Positions 42,077-51,270 are shown, numbered from the stretch's first letter. The stretch is DNA of 64,000 nt from Brevibacillus parabrevis (GCF_003710905.1 NZ_RHHV01000011.1:33340-97339), one strand, 5' to 3'. Notes: a model not told the origin generated them from the sequence alone. Numbers and translations: made by a program.

Positions 42077-42745
42077 ATGGGTGAGTTCACGACCGGCATT
42101 CTTTATCCACGCAAATACGAACCGAAAGTGCTGATTGCCTTGTCCAAGTCTTCGCAACCGTACTTCCACAGAAACATCAATGGCGACTGGAACGCATTTT
42201 TCCTGCAGGATGAATGGATTGAAACCTCCTCGACGCTTGATTTTTTGCTTACACTGTCGAAGCAATTCGTGCCGCTGCTTTGGTTTCATGATGCAGAAGA
42301 CAATGGCTGGGGGTTTCGTCTGTTCGATGCTGGCTTCGAGGTCTCTTCGGCGACGATCAGCTATTCACTGGATGTGGAGATGGCAGAGGCGGAGTTCGGC
42401 AGACTTTATCCGGAGATTGACCTGCAGGAAAGAATTACAGACAGCGAGGACGTTCGGCAAAAGTATGAAGACATACTGGACCGGGTTGTGCGTTCGGAGT
42501 TGTATCGGCGAGAGGTAGGGAAGGGAATTACCCGCATCAAACCGCAATCCTTCAACCGGATCGCGGGCCCCAAACAGGTGCAGCAACTGCGTTCGCTGTT
42601 CGACTTGCAACTGCTGACAGACGTAGACGATGAGACCGGGGCTTCACTATTGTACGACTCAGTCGATCTGTTCAAAGAGATTTTAGGGATTGAGGAAATG
42701 GTATGGGTCAATTATGCGTACTTGGCAAGCGGAGGCAGGGAGTAA
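42077..42745 (+). CDS. Hypothetical protein, 222 aa
   Basis: No family recognised. The first half is beta-rich and aromatic (PKVLIALSKSSQPYF, VPLLWFHDAEDNGWGF); the second half is helical. ATG 42077 has GGTGG 7 bases upstream and lies 50 bases after thpR. It ends at a terminator and so closes the run starting at surE or the 160-aa gene. Confidence 0.62.
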   Translation: MGEFTTGILYPRKYEPKVLIALSKSSQPYFHRNINGDWNAFFLQDEWIETSSTLDFLLTLSKQFVPLLWFHDAEDNGWGFRLFDAGFEVSSATISYSLDVEMAEAEFGRLYPEIDLQERITDSEDVRQKYEDILDRVVRSELYRREVGKGITRIKPQSFNRIAGPKQVQQLRSLFDLQLLTDVDDETGASLLYDSVDLFKEILGIEEMVWVNYAYLASGGRE

Positions 42746-42754
42746 CGACAGAAA

Positions 42755-42788
42755 AGGACGGGGGCAAATGGCTCTCCCGTCCTGTTTT
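42755..42788 (+). terminator. Terminator before the convergent M23 gene
   Basis: AGGACGGG (42755-42762) and CCCGTCCT (42776-42783), then GTTTTTG. Confidence 0.75.
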
Positions 42789-42837
42789 TGTTTGAGCGGT
42801 TGGTTGAGCGATGCTAGGGGCGAAGGAGCGGGGCGGT

Positions 42838-43716
42838 TCAGCCGCCGACGAACATGCCCTGGATGATCGGTTCCTTTTCCGAAAAGCGAATCGGGATGGA
42901 AATCGCCGCGTACAAGTTCACGGCATTCGACACTTGAAAATGCAAGTGAGGCTCGCTGGAGTTGCCAGAGTTGCCGCAACGTCCGATGATTTCTCCTGCC
43001 GACACGATGTCACCGGGCTTGACCGTGATGGAATGCTGCTTCAGATGGGCGAGCAGGCTGAACTCGCCCTGCCCGTGAGCGATCTCGACGAAGTTTCCCG
43101 CAGGCTGTTCCTCGTTCATCACGCCGACTGGCGCGTTGTCCGGCACATCGCTTGCGACCTTGACCACTTTTCCGACGCACGGAGCCACGATGGGCTGATC
43201 AAAAGCGTAATAGCTCTCGTTGACAGCAGGATCGCCGTGACAGGAGCGCCCTTCTTTCATGATCAAAAAGTCGTAGGCGTAACGCTGGTTGTCGTAGGCG
43301 TAGTGATAGTTGATCAGTTCGTTTTTCCCGCCCCAAAAAGTGAACCACGTTCCCTGAAAAGGCAGGCGGTACAGATGGCGGCTGCAAGCCTGGTCTGTGT
43401 CTGGATGGGACGTCAGGTGGGAAAGGCGCAGCCCGTGAATGATCCCGTCTGCATCGATGGCGGCAGACAAGCCCTTTTGTCCGTCGCAAGCCGTCCAGAC
43501 GAAGCGCGTCATCGCATTCAGCGGCACGACAGACAGTGGCTGTTCCTCGTAGCATTCCAGATCGCGATGAAAATCGGCAGCGAAGGAAATAAATTCTTCC
43601 CTGCTAACCTCGTCCCGAAAAGCGCTGCTGCACATGTCATACAGCGCCGAGTATTGTCCGCTGCTCAAAGCAAGCGGGATGGCACGAGCCAGCGGGAAAA
43701 GCGGGTGAGCAAGCAT
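42838..43716 (-). CDS. M23-family peptidase domain protein
   Basis: A 292-residue protein. Residues about 15-110 form a small domain of DUF3887-like look (LSSGQYSALYDMCSSAF). Residues about 130-285 are an LytM/M23 metallo-endopeptidase domain: NYHYAYDNQRYAYDF gives the first His/Asp ligands, HGQGEFSLLAHL the middle, and EPHLHFQVS the HxH. M23 enzymes cut peptidoglycan cross-links. No clear signal peptide is seen, so export is uncertain. Start 43716 has a distant GGAG. Confidence 0.75.
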   Translation of the reverse strand: MLAHPLFPLARAIPLALSSGQYSALYDMCSSAFRDEVSREEFISFAADFHRDLECYEEQPLSVVPLNAMTRFVWTACDGQKGLSAAIDADGIIHGLRLSHLTSHPDTDQACSRHLYRLPFQGTWFTFWGGKNELINYHYAYDNQRYAYDFLIMKEGRSCHGDPAVNESYYAFDQPIVAPCVGKVVKVASDVPDNAPVGVMNEEQPAGNFVEIAHGQGEFSLLAHLKQHSITVKPGDIVSAGEIIGRCGNSGNSSEPHLHFQVSNAVNLYAAISIPIRFSEKEPIIQGMFVGG

Positions 43717-43818
43717 CGAAAATCACGCTCCGTATGCAAAAAATCTCAACAGCTAGTACGAACCAGGTCGCGTTCAAGTTTCCTGGCGTGACATCCTCGG
43801 CAAAAAGGAACAGAGTCA

Positions 43819-43852
43819 GCAAAAAACCAGTACCAACAACGTGTACTGGTTT
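43819..43852 (-). terminator. Terminator after cheW
   Basis: AAACCAGTAC (43824-43833) and GTACTGGTTT (43843-43852); the A6 at 43821-43826 gives the T-run on the minus strand. Confidence 0.8.
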
Positions 43853-43873
43853 CCTTCAGCCATAAATGTCTGC

Positions 43874-44350
43874 TTATTTTTTCCACTGACCAAAAATTTC
43901 ATCGATATCCAGCAGCATGATCAGCTTGTCATCCAGACGGGCAATGCCTTGCAAATACTTGCCCTCGACACCCGCTACGATAGGGGGAGCCGGTTCGATC
44001 AGGTGCTGCGGAATGTTCATGACTTCGGATACCGCATCGACGATGATCCCGATGTTCAGCCCTTCCAGCTGCAAGTCGACAAAGCGGGTGTCGTCTGTTT
44101 GTTCCAGCGGCTCCAGGCCAAACATTTTGCGCAGGTTGACGATCGGCAAAATCCGTCCGCGCAAGTCAATGACGCCTTCTACATACTCAGGCGATTTGGG
44201 GAAACGGGTGATCGGCAATGGCTTGATGATTTCGCGCACCAGCGCGATGGACAGCCCGTAATACTCACTTCCCATTTTAAACAAGATCGATTGGGCTGTT
44301 GCAGCTTCCCCCTCCCAATCTGTGCCGCTGTTTCGCTTTGTCAGTTCCAT
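43874..44350 (-). CDS. cheW: Chemotaxis adaptor CheW
   Basis: A 158-residue CheW-domain protein. Marks are FKMGSEYYGLSIALVREI, ITRFPKSPEYVEGVIDLRG and ILPIVNLRKMFG, then VDAVSEVMNIP. CheW links chemoreceptors to the CheA kinase at the cytoplasmic membrane. No other chemotaxis gene is nearby, so this is a stand-alone adaptor. GGGGAGGA precedes the start at 44350. Confidence 0.9.
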   Translation of the reverse strand: MELTKRNSGTDWEGEAATAQSILFKMGSEYYGLSIALVREIIKPLPITRFPKSPEYVEGVIDLRGRILPIVNLRKMFGLEPLEQTDDTRFVDLQLEGLNIGIIVDAVSEVMNIPQHLIEPAPPIVAGVEGKYLQGIARLDDKLIMLLDIDEIFGQWKK

Positions 44351-44494
44351 CTATACAATTCCTCCCCGGACCACTTTCCTATGTCTTTACCCATATTGTA
44401 CCATGGACAAACCTGTTGGGCGGCATTTTTTCCATCTTCGTGCCCGGTTTGCCAAGCGAGCAATTTTTCGGGCGAGAAACAGCCATAATAGAAA

Positions 44495-44536
44495 ACGAAC
44501 AGACCAACAAGCGAAAAGGCTCGTCAGTCTGTTCGT
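44495..44536 (-). terminator. Terminator after the 173-aa gene
   Basis: ACGAACAGAC (44495-44504) and GTCTGTTCGT (44527-44536) are perfect 10-base arms. T-rich runs lie on both sides, best on +, though the only adjacent upstream gene is on the minus strand. Confidence 0.65.
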
Positions 44537-44569
44537 CTGTTTTTTGGCGCAAACATGCACACGGGCGCA

Positions 44570-45091
44570 TTACGGCTCGCGCAAGTCGTTGAGCGAAATG
44601 CCTTGCTCCAGGGCGAAATCAAAATCATCCACATCGTAAAATTGAACAGGCACGATATATTCCAAAATCCGATCCTGAAAATCGGGCTGGTCTGTGAGCA
44701 GCGGGACTTCAAAGCGTACGGACGTCAGCAAAAGCTGCGTCTCGACAGGATCAAATATTTCTCCCCACATGGCATTGTCCTCTACCTTGATGACGGTCAG
44801 CGTAACGCCGTTCGGAAAGGCAAAAGGAACTTTCGACCAAGGGGCAATCAGTCCTTTTTCCAGTCGTTTGCGATTGAATGGATCGGCAAAAAACTGGCTC
44901 ATTTCCTGCATGATCCGGCGCACATACTGATCGTCACCGGAGTAGGGCATGATTGGCTCAGGACTCTGGATAAATTCGTCCAATTCATAGATTGTCGACG
45001 CGGGTATCAGATATTCTACCGGTTGCGATGGGACCATCAACTCCCCGTAGATAGCCAACATAATCGCTTCAATAACGAATTGTTTCGACAT
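44570..45091 (-). CDS. Hypothetical protein, 173 aa
   Basis: A soluble acidic protein starting MSKQFVIEAIMLAIYGEL. No family recognised. The C-terminal third is strand-rich with many Asp and Phe (YIVPVQFYDVDDFDFALEQG). Start 45091 is chosen for GAGGAGGG 8 bases upstream; the frame continues to 45142 without a ribosome site. Confidence 0.65.
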   Translation of the reverse strand: MSKQFVIEAIMLAIYGELMVPSQPVEYLIPASTIYELDEFIQSPEPIMPYSGDDQYVRRIMQEMSQFFADPFNRKRLEKGLIAPWSKVPFAFPNGVTLTVIKVEDNAMWGEIFDPVETQLLLTSVRFEVPLLTDQPDFQDRILEYIVPVQFYDVDDFDFALEQGISLNDLREP

Positions 45092-45203
45092 TTCGACAAC
45101 CCTCCTCGTTACCATCATACTGAAATCGCGGAGTGACAACAAGCCCGGACAAGCTGTTCATGACAGTAGCAGAACCGAGTAAACCGAAACGGAGGAACTA
45201 TCC

Positions 45204-45869
45204 TTGGTTGATCCTGACTTCTTTTCTTCGCTCTTGCTGATTATCACCATCAACATCGTCCTCAGCGGAGACAACGCAGTCGTCATCGCGATTGCTTGCC
45301 GCAGGCTGCCTGCCGAGCAGCAGAAAAAGGCGATCGTTTGGGGAACGACGTTGGCTGTTATCGTGCGGGTGATTGCGACGATTCTCGCTGTGTACCTGTT
45401 GAAAATTCCTTATTTGTATTTGATTGGCGGGACGATATTATTGTGGATCAGCTACAATTTGTTGCGCGAGGGAGACGATCAGGACGACATTGATGCCAGC
45501 GAGGATCTGGTTTCTGCCGTGAAAACAATCGTAGTTGCGGATATCATGATGGGGCTGGACAACGTGCTTGCGATCGCGGGCGCAGCCCAGGGAAACATTT
45601 TGCTGATTGTCATCGGATTGCTCATCAGCGTCCCTCTGATGGTCTTTGGCAGCCAGCTGATCCTTCGCGTGATGGAGCGGTTTGCTTGGCTCGTCTACTT
45701 CGGCTCGGGTGTGCTCGCACTCGCCGCGGCCAATATGATTTTGACGGAGGAAACGGTTCGGGCCTGGGTCGATCCGTATCCGGGGCTGGCTTTTTTGGTC
45801 AAAGCGGTGTTGGTTTTGGCGGTATTGCTGTTAGGGTACAGGCAGCGGTCAAAAGGAAAAGCGAGTTGA
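45204..45869 (+). CDS. TerC-family integral membrane protein
   Basis: A 221-residue protein with seven predicted helices. The acidic membrane motifs LSGDNAVVIAIA (about 20-31) and MMGLDNVLAIAGAA (about 115-128) are diagnostic of the TerC family. Members export manganese or metal ions and help load exported metalloproteins. The start is TTG 45204 with GGAGG 8 bases upstream. Confidence 0.88.
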   Translation: MVDPDFFSSLLLIITINIVLSGDNAVVIAIACRRLPAEQQKKAIVWGTTLAVIVRVIATILAVYLLKIPYLYLIGGTILLWISYNLLREGDDQDDIDASEDLVSAVKTIVVADIMMGLDNVLAIAGAAQGNILLIVIGLLISVPLMVFGSQLILRVMERFAWLVYFGSGVLALAAANMILTEETVRAWVDPYPGLAFLVKAVLVLAVLLLGYRQRSKGKAS

Positions 45870-45887
45870 CAAGCGGGAGGAATGAAG

Positions 45888-45920
45888 CGGGAAGCAGCGC
45901 GTTTGTGCTCCCCGTTTTTT
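45888..45920 (+). terminator. Terminator after the TerC gene
   Basis: CGGGAAGCA (45888-45896) and TGCTCCCCG (45906-45914) with one mismatch, then T6. Confidence 0.75.
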
Positions 45921-45955
45921 GTGAAAAGGAAGTTTCAGAATAAACTTTACATTCA

Positions 45956-45985
45956 TTGACAAATCCGCTTTCTATCTTATATGAT
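45956..45985 (+). promoter_or_regulatory. SigA promoter of trpB
   Basis: TTGACA (45956-45961) and TATGAT (45980-45985) with an 18-base spacer. The leader to the start is under 45 bases, too short for a T-box or attenuator. Confidence 0.7.
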
Positions 45986-46029
45986 TGAAAAAATTAGAAG
46001 AGTCTAGTTTTAGCTGAGGAGAGATGAGC

Positions 46030-47196
46030 ATGTCATTGACAGGACAGACGAAAAAAGGATACTTTGGCGAATTTGGCGGAAGCTTTGTGCCGCCGCAGCT
46101 TCAGGAAGTGCTGGATTATTTGGCGGAGCAGTTTGAAAAGTACAAGGACGATCCCGAATTTAACGAAGAGTTCAAGTATTACCTGAAAGAATACGTGGGG
46201 CGGGAAAATCCGCTGACCTACGCCCGCCAGCTGACAGAAAAGCTGGGCGGCGCGAAAATCTACTTGAAACGCGAAGATTTGAACCATACAGGTGCACATA
46301 AAATCAACAACGTCATCGGGCAAATCCTGTTGGCAAAGCGCATGGGCGCGCATCGCATTATCGCGGAGACTGGCGCGGGGCAGCACGGTGTAGCTACCGC
46401 CACAGCTTGCGCGATGTTCGGCATGGAATGCATCATTTACATGGGTGCAGAGGACATGAAGCGCCAGTCCCTGAACGTGTTTCGGATGGAGCTTTTGGGG
46501 GCAAAAGTCATCGGGGTGTCCAAAGGACAAGGCCGTTTGAAGGACGCCGTCGATGAAGCGCTGAACGACCTCGTGGAAAACTACGAAAATACGTTTTACT
46601 TGTTGGGCTCCGCTGTAGGGCCGCATCCATTCCCGACGATGGTCAAGCACTTCCAGGCGATCATCAGCGAGGAATCCAAGCGCCAAATTTTGGAGAAGGA
46701 AGGGCGCCTGCCTGATGCCGTGATCGCTGCGGTAGGTGGCGGAAGCAACGCAATCGGTGCGTTCGCGCATTACATCGACGAGCCTTCCGTGCGCTTGATC
46801 GGCGTCGAGCCTGATCAGGCACCGACTTTGAACGAAGGGGTTCCGGCAGTGCTGCACGGGTTCAAATGTCTGGTGCTGCTCGATGAACAAGGGGAACCGA
46901 AGAAGACGTACTCGATTGCAGCCGGTCTGGATTACCCGGGAATCGGCCCGGAGCACAGTCAGCTCAAAACGAGCGGACGAGCCGAATACTACACAGTGAC
47001 GAACGAAGAGGTGCTGGCAGCTTTTCAGGAGCTGTCCAAGGCGGAAGGCATCATCCCAGCGCTGGAGAGCGCCCATGCAATTGCCCATGCCCTCAAGCTC
47101 GCCCCGACGCTTTCGCGGGAGCAGATTTTGATCGTCAATCTCTCGGGTCGAGGCGACAAAGACGTCGAGCAAGTGTTCCGTCTGTTGAACGAATAG
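46030..47196 (+). CDS. trpB: Tryptophan synthase beta chain
   Basis: A 388-residue TrpB1-type protein. The pyridoxal phosphate lysine lies in [11 protein letters not shown] (about residue 89), GGGSNAIG binds the phosphate, and [12 protein letters not shown] is conserved. TrpB joins indole and serine to tryptophan. No trpA or other trp gene is nearby, and it has its own promoter and terminator. ATG 46030 is preferred over ATG 46024, because GAGGAG (46016-46021) sits 8 bases before it. Confidence 0.92.
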   Translation: MSLTGQTKKGYFGEFGGSFVPPQLQEVLDYLAEQFEKYKDDPEFNEEFKYYLKEYVGRENPLTYARQLTEKLGGAKIYLKREDLNHTGAHKINNVIGQILLAKRMGAHRIIAETGAGQHGVATATACAMFGMECIIYMGAEDMKRQSLNVFRMELLGAKVIGVSKGQGRLKDAVDEALNDLVENYENTFYLLGSAVGPHPFPTMVKHFQAIISEESKRQILEKEGRLPDAVIAAVGGGSNAIGAFAHYIDEPSVRLIGVEPDQAPTLNEGVPAVLHGFKCLVLLDEQGEPKKTYSIAAGLDYPGIGPEHSQLKTSGRAEYYTVTNEEVLAAFQELSKAEGIIPALESAHAIAHALKLAPTLSREQILIVNLSGRGDKDVEQVFRLLNE

Positions 47197-47216
47197 TTGC
47201 CCATATAAAAGAAAAG

Positions 47217-47249
47217 AGCAGCCTTCTTCCAGCGAAGAGGCTGCTTTCT
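47217..47249. terminator. Terminator between trpB and the HD-GYP gene
   Basis: AGCAGCC (47217-47223) and GGCTGCT (47239-47245), extended inward by TTCTTC/GAAGA, with T-rich and A-rich flanks. Confidence 0.78.
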
Positions 47250-47263
47250 TTATAACAACGTAT

Positions 47264-48352
47264 CTATAGCGTTTTGACGATGGTCACGCTCATCCAGTCT
47301 TTGTCGTACAGGTTGATCTCAAAAGGAGAAGCGACCTCTGAGCCGTCCTCGTTGGTCAGGATGCGAATGATCGGCCGATTGACCGCGAGCGGATTGACCC
47401 GCGAGACGACCCCTGTATGCCCGGAACTGAGCAAGACGGTAGAGGAGATCGGAAAAATCGCGACATGCTGCAAGAACAATTTGAGCAGGTCGAGGTCAAA
47501 ATACGTGTTCCCCGAAGCAAACAAATACTCGGTCGCATCGCTCGGCGAGTAGCTTTTGCGAAAAGGACGCGGGGAGATCAGCGCATCGTACACATCCGCG
47601 ATCGCGACAATCCGCGCGTATTCGTGGATGTTTTTTTCACAGAGCTGACGGGGGTAGCCTGTTCCGTTGTAGCGCTCGTGGTGTTGCAGCGCACAGTGCG
47701 CGGATACGACAGAAATATTGTGCTGGCTGCGCAAAATGTTGAAGCCGTCTTCCGTGTGGTATTGCAGGCGCTGCCGTTCTTCGACGGTCAGTTCCTTGCG
47801 CAAGCTCCACAGTTCCTTTGGCACCTGCGTCATTCCGATGTCGAACAGCAGAGCGCCAATCCCCAGCTCCATCATTTGCTGCTGGTTGTAGCCTTTGGCC
47901 AGACCGACGACTCCTGCGAGCACAGCAACGTTGACGGCGTGGTGAAAAAAATAGCCGTCCATGACATGAAGATTGGACAAATTGACCAAAACGTCTTTGC
48001 GGCTGCTCAAGTCCTGCATAATTTCCCGGAACACCTTTTGAAAGGTGCCCCCAAAATCAGGAAGGGATGTGCGGCGCTTGATCTGCGGCTGATCCATCAG
48101 CGTCGTCATTGTTTTGTAGACGGTATCGACGGCTTCTTTGCGCGTCTCGTCGCGGATCGTGTCTTCGGGTATGATGTCTTCGGTGCGCTTGTCCTGAATG
48201 TAGAGCGTATCAATCCCCAATTGTTTGAGACGTTCAATGTAGCGTTCAGTCAGTTGTACACCCAGACCTAAGAGGACGTTTCCGTTTTCCTGAAAAATGC
48301 TTTTGGCAATGATATCTCCCGGCTTTACTGAAGTAATATGCAATTTTCTCAC
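47264..48352 (-). CDS. HD-GYP domain protein with altered HD pair
   Basis: A 362-residue protein. The HD-GYP domain spans about 110-300. The first histidine (FFHHAVNVAVLAG) and HHERYNGTGYP with the GYP triad (232-234) are present, but the HD doublet reads LLFDIGM (F170, D171), so one metal ligand is lost. HD-GYP enzymes break down cyclic di-GMP; this variant may be inactive or bind ligand only. No receiver domain precedes it. GTG start at 48352 has only a weak ribosome site. Confidence 0.82.
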   Translation of the reverse strand: MRKLHITSVKPGDIIAKSIFQENGNVLLGLGVQLTERYIERLKQLGIDTLYIQDKRTEDIIPEDTIRDETRKEAVDTVYKTMTTLMDQPQIKRRTSLPDFGGTFQKVFREIMQDLSSRKDVLVNLSNLHVMDGYFFHHAVNVAVLAGVVGLAKGYNQQQMMELGIGALLFDIGMTQVPKELWSLRKELTVEERQRLQYHTEDGFNILRSQHNISVVSAHCALQHHERYNGTGYPRQLCEKNIHEYARIVAIADVYDALISPRPFRKSYSPSDATEYLFASGNTYFDLDLLKLFLQHVAIFPISSTVLLSSGHTGVVSRVNPLAVNRPIIRILTNEDGSEVASPFEINLYDKDWMSVTIVKTL

Positions 48353-48494
48353 AACGAAAGCCCCAGTCCTTTGTCGATAGAATGTAAATAGTCCTGATTT
48401 TCAGTCACATCGTATAGTCTAATTCTATCATATGGAAAGACCGGGACACTACCGCTTCCTGTCACTTCGCCAAATTGTCGTTTTTTTCCACTTG

Positions 48495-49112
48495 TTACTG
48501 CTCGGCGGCGCGGTCGGAGCGGGTAAACCAGCGGAACGGATTCAACGACCAGCGCGGCTCGTGACGGGCGTAGCGCTCCTTGCGACGAGTCAGGCGCTGC
48601 TGCATCAAATCCATTTCAAATGTGACGCGGCGCATCTCCAGGCGCAATGATTCCTGCATTTCCTCGATATCCGCGATCTTTTGCAAAATGGTCGATTGCA
48701 TGCTGTTCAAAGACGACAGCTGCGTCAGTTCCTGCTGAAACTTCACCAGCGTCTCGTGGACGGCAAGCTCCATTTCCCGCATGCCGGACTCCACCTGGGT
48801 GCCCGCACTGAAAGCTACAGCCGTTTCTTCCGCGCTGGCGCACTCCTCGACTGCCAGCATTTCTTCCGACAAACGGCCTTCATCTATGAGCTGTCGCTGA
48901 ATTTCTTTCAGGGAGCTGTTTCCGCTATCCTTGCGCTCTTTTACTTCTCGCAGCAGGGCGAAGCCTGCTTCACTGATCAAATAGTGACCCTGCGGATTTT
49001 TCAGACGTTCCTTGACAGGTACGAACAAGTCCAGCCAGTTGCGCAGCGTACGAACGTGCACGTCAAGGCGATCAGCTACCTCTTTCGAAGCCATCCAAAC
49101 TTGTACATCCAT
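48495..49112 (-). CDS. MerR-type HTH plus coiled coil protein (RacA-like architecture)
   Basis: A 205-residue DNA-binding protein. Residues 5-65 form a MerR-like winged helix (VWMASKEVADRLDVHVRTLR, then GHYLISEAGFALLREV). A long coiled coil follows (about 100-180). The C-terminus is basic and aromatic (RWSLNPFRWFTRS), which could touch the membrane. RacA, which anchors the chromosome to the pole in sporulation, has this order. Sequence identity cannot be judged here, so the name is tentative. Start follows AAGGAG. Confidence 0.65.
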   Translation of the reverse strand: MDVQVWMASKEVADRLDVHVRTLRNWLDLFVPVKERLKNPQGHYLISEAGFALLREVKERKDSGNSSLKEIQRQLIDEGRLSEEMLAVEECASAEETAVAFSAGTQVESGMREMELAVHETLVKFQQELTQLSSLNSMQSTILQKIADIEEMQESLRLEMRRVTFEMDLMQQRLTRRKERYARHEPRWSLNPFRWFTRSDRAAEQ

Positions 49113-49154
49113 CCCGAATCACTCCTTTTTCCCCTGGGTATTCCCGGTGGACTC

Positions 49155-49163
49155 ATTATAGCA
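49155..49163 (-). promoter_or_regulatory. Extended -10 promoter of the RacA-like gene
   Basis: On the minus strand TGCTATAAT, an extended -10, about 45 bases before the start at 49112. Confidence 0.5.
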
Positions 49164-49364
49164 CCATTTTTTTCCGGGTAAGAGAGAATCGACAAAGGTT
49201 CTAAAAAGTAGTGGCATTTCGTCTGATTTGGACAGACCGTTGTTTTTTGTCACAGAGTCGCGAGCAGGACGAAATGGCTGCTTCCACTCATAATGGCCCG
49301 GACAGGCGCGTACATATGGAGGGAATACACGTCCCATACTCATGCGGGATGAGGAGAGGACTGG

Positions 49365-50090
49365 ATGATGCAACCTGTCTTTTGGGTAGTTTTGCTTGCG
49401 GCCGCGCTGGCAAGCTGCGTGGGCGGGCTGTTGCTTTGTCTGCGCGTCTGGTCGCAAAAGGCATTGTTCGCCATGATCAGCGCCGGAGCGGGCCTGCTTT
49501 TGGCGATTACGTTTCTGGACTTGATGCCGCACGTGCTCCAGGGCGCGAATATGCGGATGATGCCGTTTGTGCTCGTCGGTTTTGCGGCGATGTTTGCCCT
49601 GGAATTGCTCGGGAAAGCCGGAGGAGAAATCGGTTCGACAAGCATCATCGGTGTCGTAGGCGGATTTTTGCTGCACGCCTTTGTCGAAGGTGTGTCGCTT
49701 GTGGCAAGCTTGACGGTGGATTCGGAGGTAGGCATGTCCGTCCTTTTGGCTATGCTGCTGCACAAAATACCGGACGGGGTCACGGTCGCTTCCCTGATGC
49801 TCGCGGCTACAAACTCGCGGAAAAAAGCGCTCTGGGCCGCGACCTCCCTGGGGATTGCCACGATTGTCGGAGCTTGCAGCTTCGGAGTTGCCGAGCGTAT
49901 TTTTCCGCCGAACTGGTCGGATGTGATGCTTGCGATGACCACGGGAATTTTCCTGTACGTGTCGGCCAGTCATCTGGTGCCATACATTGTGCAGGCGAGG
50001 CGGGCGGAATACGGTGTCTACTTTTTTGGTTCCGTCCTGGTCTATATCGTGTTGTCTGCTTGCTTGCACGCGAATCATCTTCATGCATAA
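49365..50090 (+). CDS. ZIP-family metal transporter
   Basis: A 241-residue protein with about seven membrane helices. The ZIP signature residues are seen as LLHAFVEGVSL (helix 4) and LLHKIPDGVTVASL (helix 5). ZIP proteins move zinc or other divalent cations into the cytoplasm; this short type is bacterial ZupT/GufA-like. ATG 49365 follows GAGGAGAGGA. Confidence 0.85.
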   Translation: MMQPVFWVVLLAAALASCVGGLLLCLRVWSQKALFAMISAGAGLLLAITFLDLMPHVLQGANMRMMPFVLVGFAAMFALELLGKAGGEIGSTSIIGVVGGFLLHAFVEGVSLVASLTVDSEVGMSVLLAMLLHKIPDGVTVASLMLAATNSRKKALWAATSLGIATIVGACSFGVAERIFPPNWSDVMLAMTTGIFLYVSASHLVPYIVQARRAEYGVYFFGSVLVYIVLSACLHANHLHA

Positions 50091-50161
50091 ACCAGGGCGC
50101 TCCTTGCCAGCCTAATGAACAGAATGGCATGACAGATTGACGCAAAGGAGCCTTGGTGAGC

Positions 50162-50308
50162 ATGAATGAACAAAATCGTAATCAAGTCGACGAAACCGCG
50201 CAGGCGGCGAGCGAGTTCCCGGTCATGGGAACTTCCCTGAATCCTTTTGACGAAGCGTGGGGGACGTTCGTTCCCACCCCGAGCGAGTCTTCGGCGGCGA
50301 CCGAGTAG
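50162..50308 (+). CDS. Small acidic protein, 48 aa
   Basis: ATG 50162 has AAGGAG (50145-50150) 11 bases upstream; an in-frame GTG at 50156 has a closer spacing of 5. The product begins MNEQNRNQVDETAQAAS, is acidic, Ser/Thr-rich and has no membrane segment. It lies between the ZIP gene and fabI. No family recognised. Confidence 0.5.
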   Translation: MNEQNRNQVDETAQAASEFPVMGTSLNPFDEAWGTFVPTPSESSAATE

Positions 50309-50395
50309 CCTGCCTAAGCCGATGAAGCCGATGTCGAAACGAAGCGTTTCCTGCTCTTTTCACGCGCCCCTCTCGTAACGAAGGACAAGATCGGT

Positions 50396-50401
50396 TATAA
50401 T
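50396..50401 (+). promoter_or_regulatory. Probable -10 of fabI
   Basis: TATAAT 35 bases before the start codon. No convincing -35 at 17 bases and no FapR palindrome is seen nearby. Confidence 0.4.
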
Positions 50402-50435
50402 GGCGGGGAATAGCTTGGGAAGGGGCGAATACATA

Positions 50436-51209
50436 ATGAATACACTGTTGCAAGGCAAAAATATCGTAATCATGGGTGTAGCGAACCACCGCAGCATCGC
50501 TTGGGGCATTGCCCAATCTTTGCACAACGCGGGAGCGAACCTGATTTTCACCTATCAGGGAGATCGTCTGCGCGAAAACGTAGCAGAGCTGTCTGCCAAA
50601 TTGGGCAAGGAATCTTTGCTGGTGAACTGCGACGTGACCAAGGACGAAGAAGTGGAAGCAGCATTCGCGACGATCCGGGAAAAAGTGGGCGTCATTCACG
50701 GCTTGGCACACTGCATCGCGTTTGCCAAAACAGAGGAGCTGGAAGGCGAATTCGTCAACACTTCCCGTGACGGATACGCATTGGCACAGGATATCAGCGC
50801 GTTCTCGCTGGTAGCGGTAGCGCGTGCTGCTCGTCCGCTGATGACAGAAGGCGGAAGCATCGTGACCATGACTTACCTGGGTGGCGAGCGCGTGGTGCAA
50901 AACTACAACGTCATGGGCGTGGCAAAAGCGGCGCTGGACGCATCTGTACGCTACCTCGCGAACGACCTCGGCAAAGAGAACATCCGCGTGAACGCGATTT
51001 CCGCTGGCCCGATCCGAACGCTGGCGGCAAAAGGCATCCGCAATTTCAATGCGGTCCTGAAAGAAATCGAAGAAAAAGCTCCGCTGCGTCGCACGATTGA
51101 CCAGACAGAGGTAGGCGACACGGCCCTCTTCTTGTTCAGCAATCTCTCCCGCGGCATCACCGGCGAAATTTTGCACGTAGACGCTGGCTACAGCATCATC
51201 GGCGGCTAA
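50436..51209 (+). CDS. fabI: Enoyl-ACP reductase FabI
   Basis: A 257-residue short-chain dehydrogenase of the FabI type. The nucleotide motif is MGVANHRSIAWGIA, and the active site YNVMGVAKAAL has Y157, M160 and K164, the triclosan-class pattern Tyr-x6-Lys. It catalyses the last step of each fatty-acid elongation cycle. ATG 50436 has GGGAAGGGG upstream. Ends at a strong terminator. Confidence 0.94.
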   Translation: MNTLLQGKNIVIMGVANHRSIAWGIAQSLHNAGANLIFTYQGDRLRENVAELSAKLGKESLLVNCDVTKDEEVEAAFATIREKVGVIHGLAHCIAFAKTEELEGEFVNTSRDGYALAQDISAFSLVAVARAARPLMTEGGSIVTMTYLGGERVVQNYNVMGVAKAALDASVRYLANDLGKENIRVNAISAGPIRTLAAKGIRNFNAVLKEIEEKAPLRRTIDQTEVGDTALFLFSNLSRGITGEILHVDAGYSIIGG

Positions 51210-51218
51210 ACGAATAAC

Positions 51219-51270
51219 AGGCTCCCTCCGCTCGCATACTATACAAAAATGCGACGAAGGGAGCCTTTTT
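51219..51270. terminator. Terminator between fabI and the helicase gene
   Basis: AGGCTCCCT (51219-51227) and AGGGAGCCT (51258-51266) form a 9-base stem; GCTCGCAT and ATGCG pair further in. T5 follows on +. Confidence 0.85.

Noticed and set aside
45921..46029. T-box or attenuator ahead of trpB
   Set aside because: The leader after the promoter is under 45 bases, too short for either.
50340..50435. FapR operator ahead of fabI
   Set aside because: No sequence like TTAGTACCTGGTACTAA was found; only a -10 is visible.
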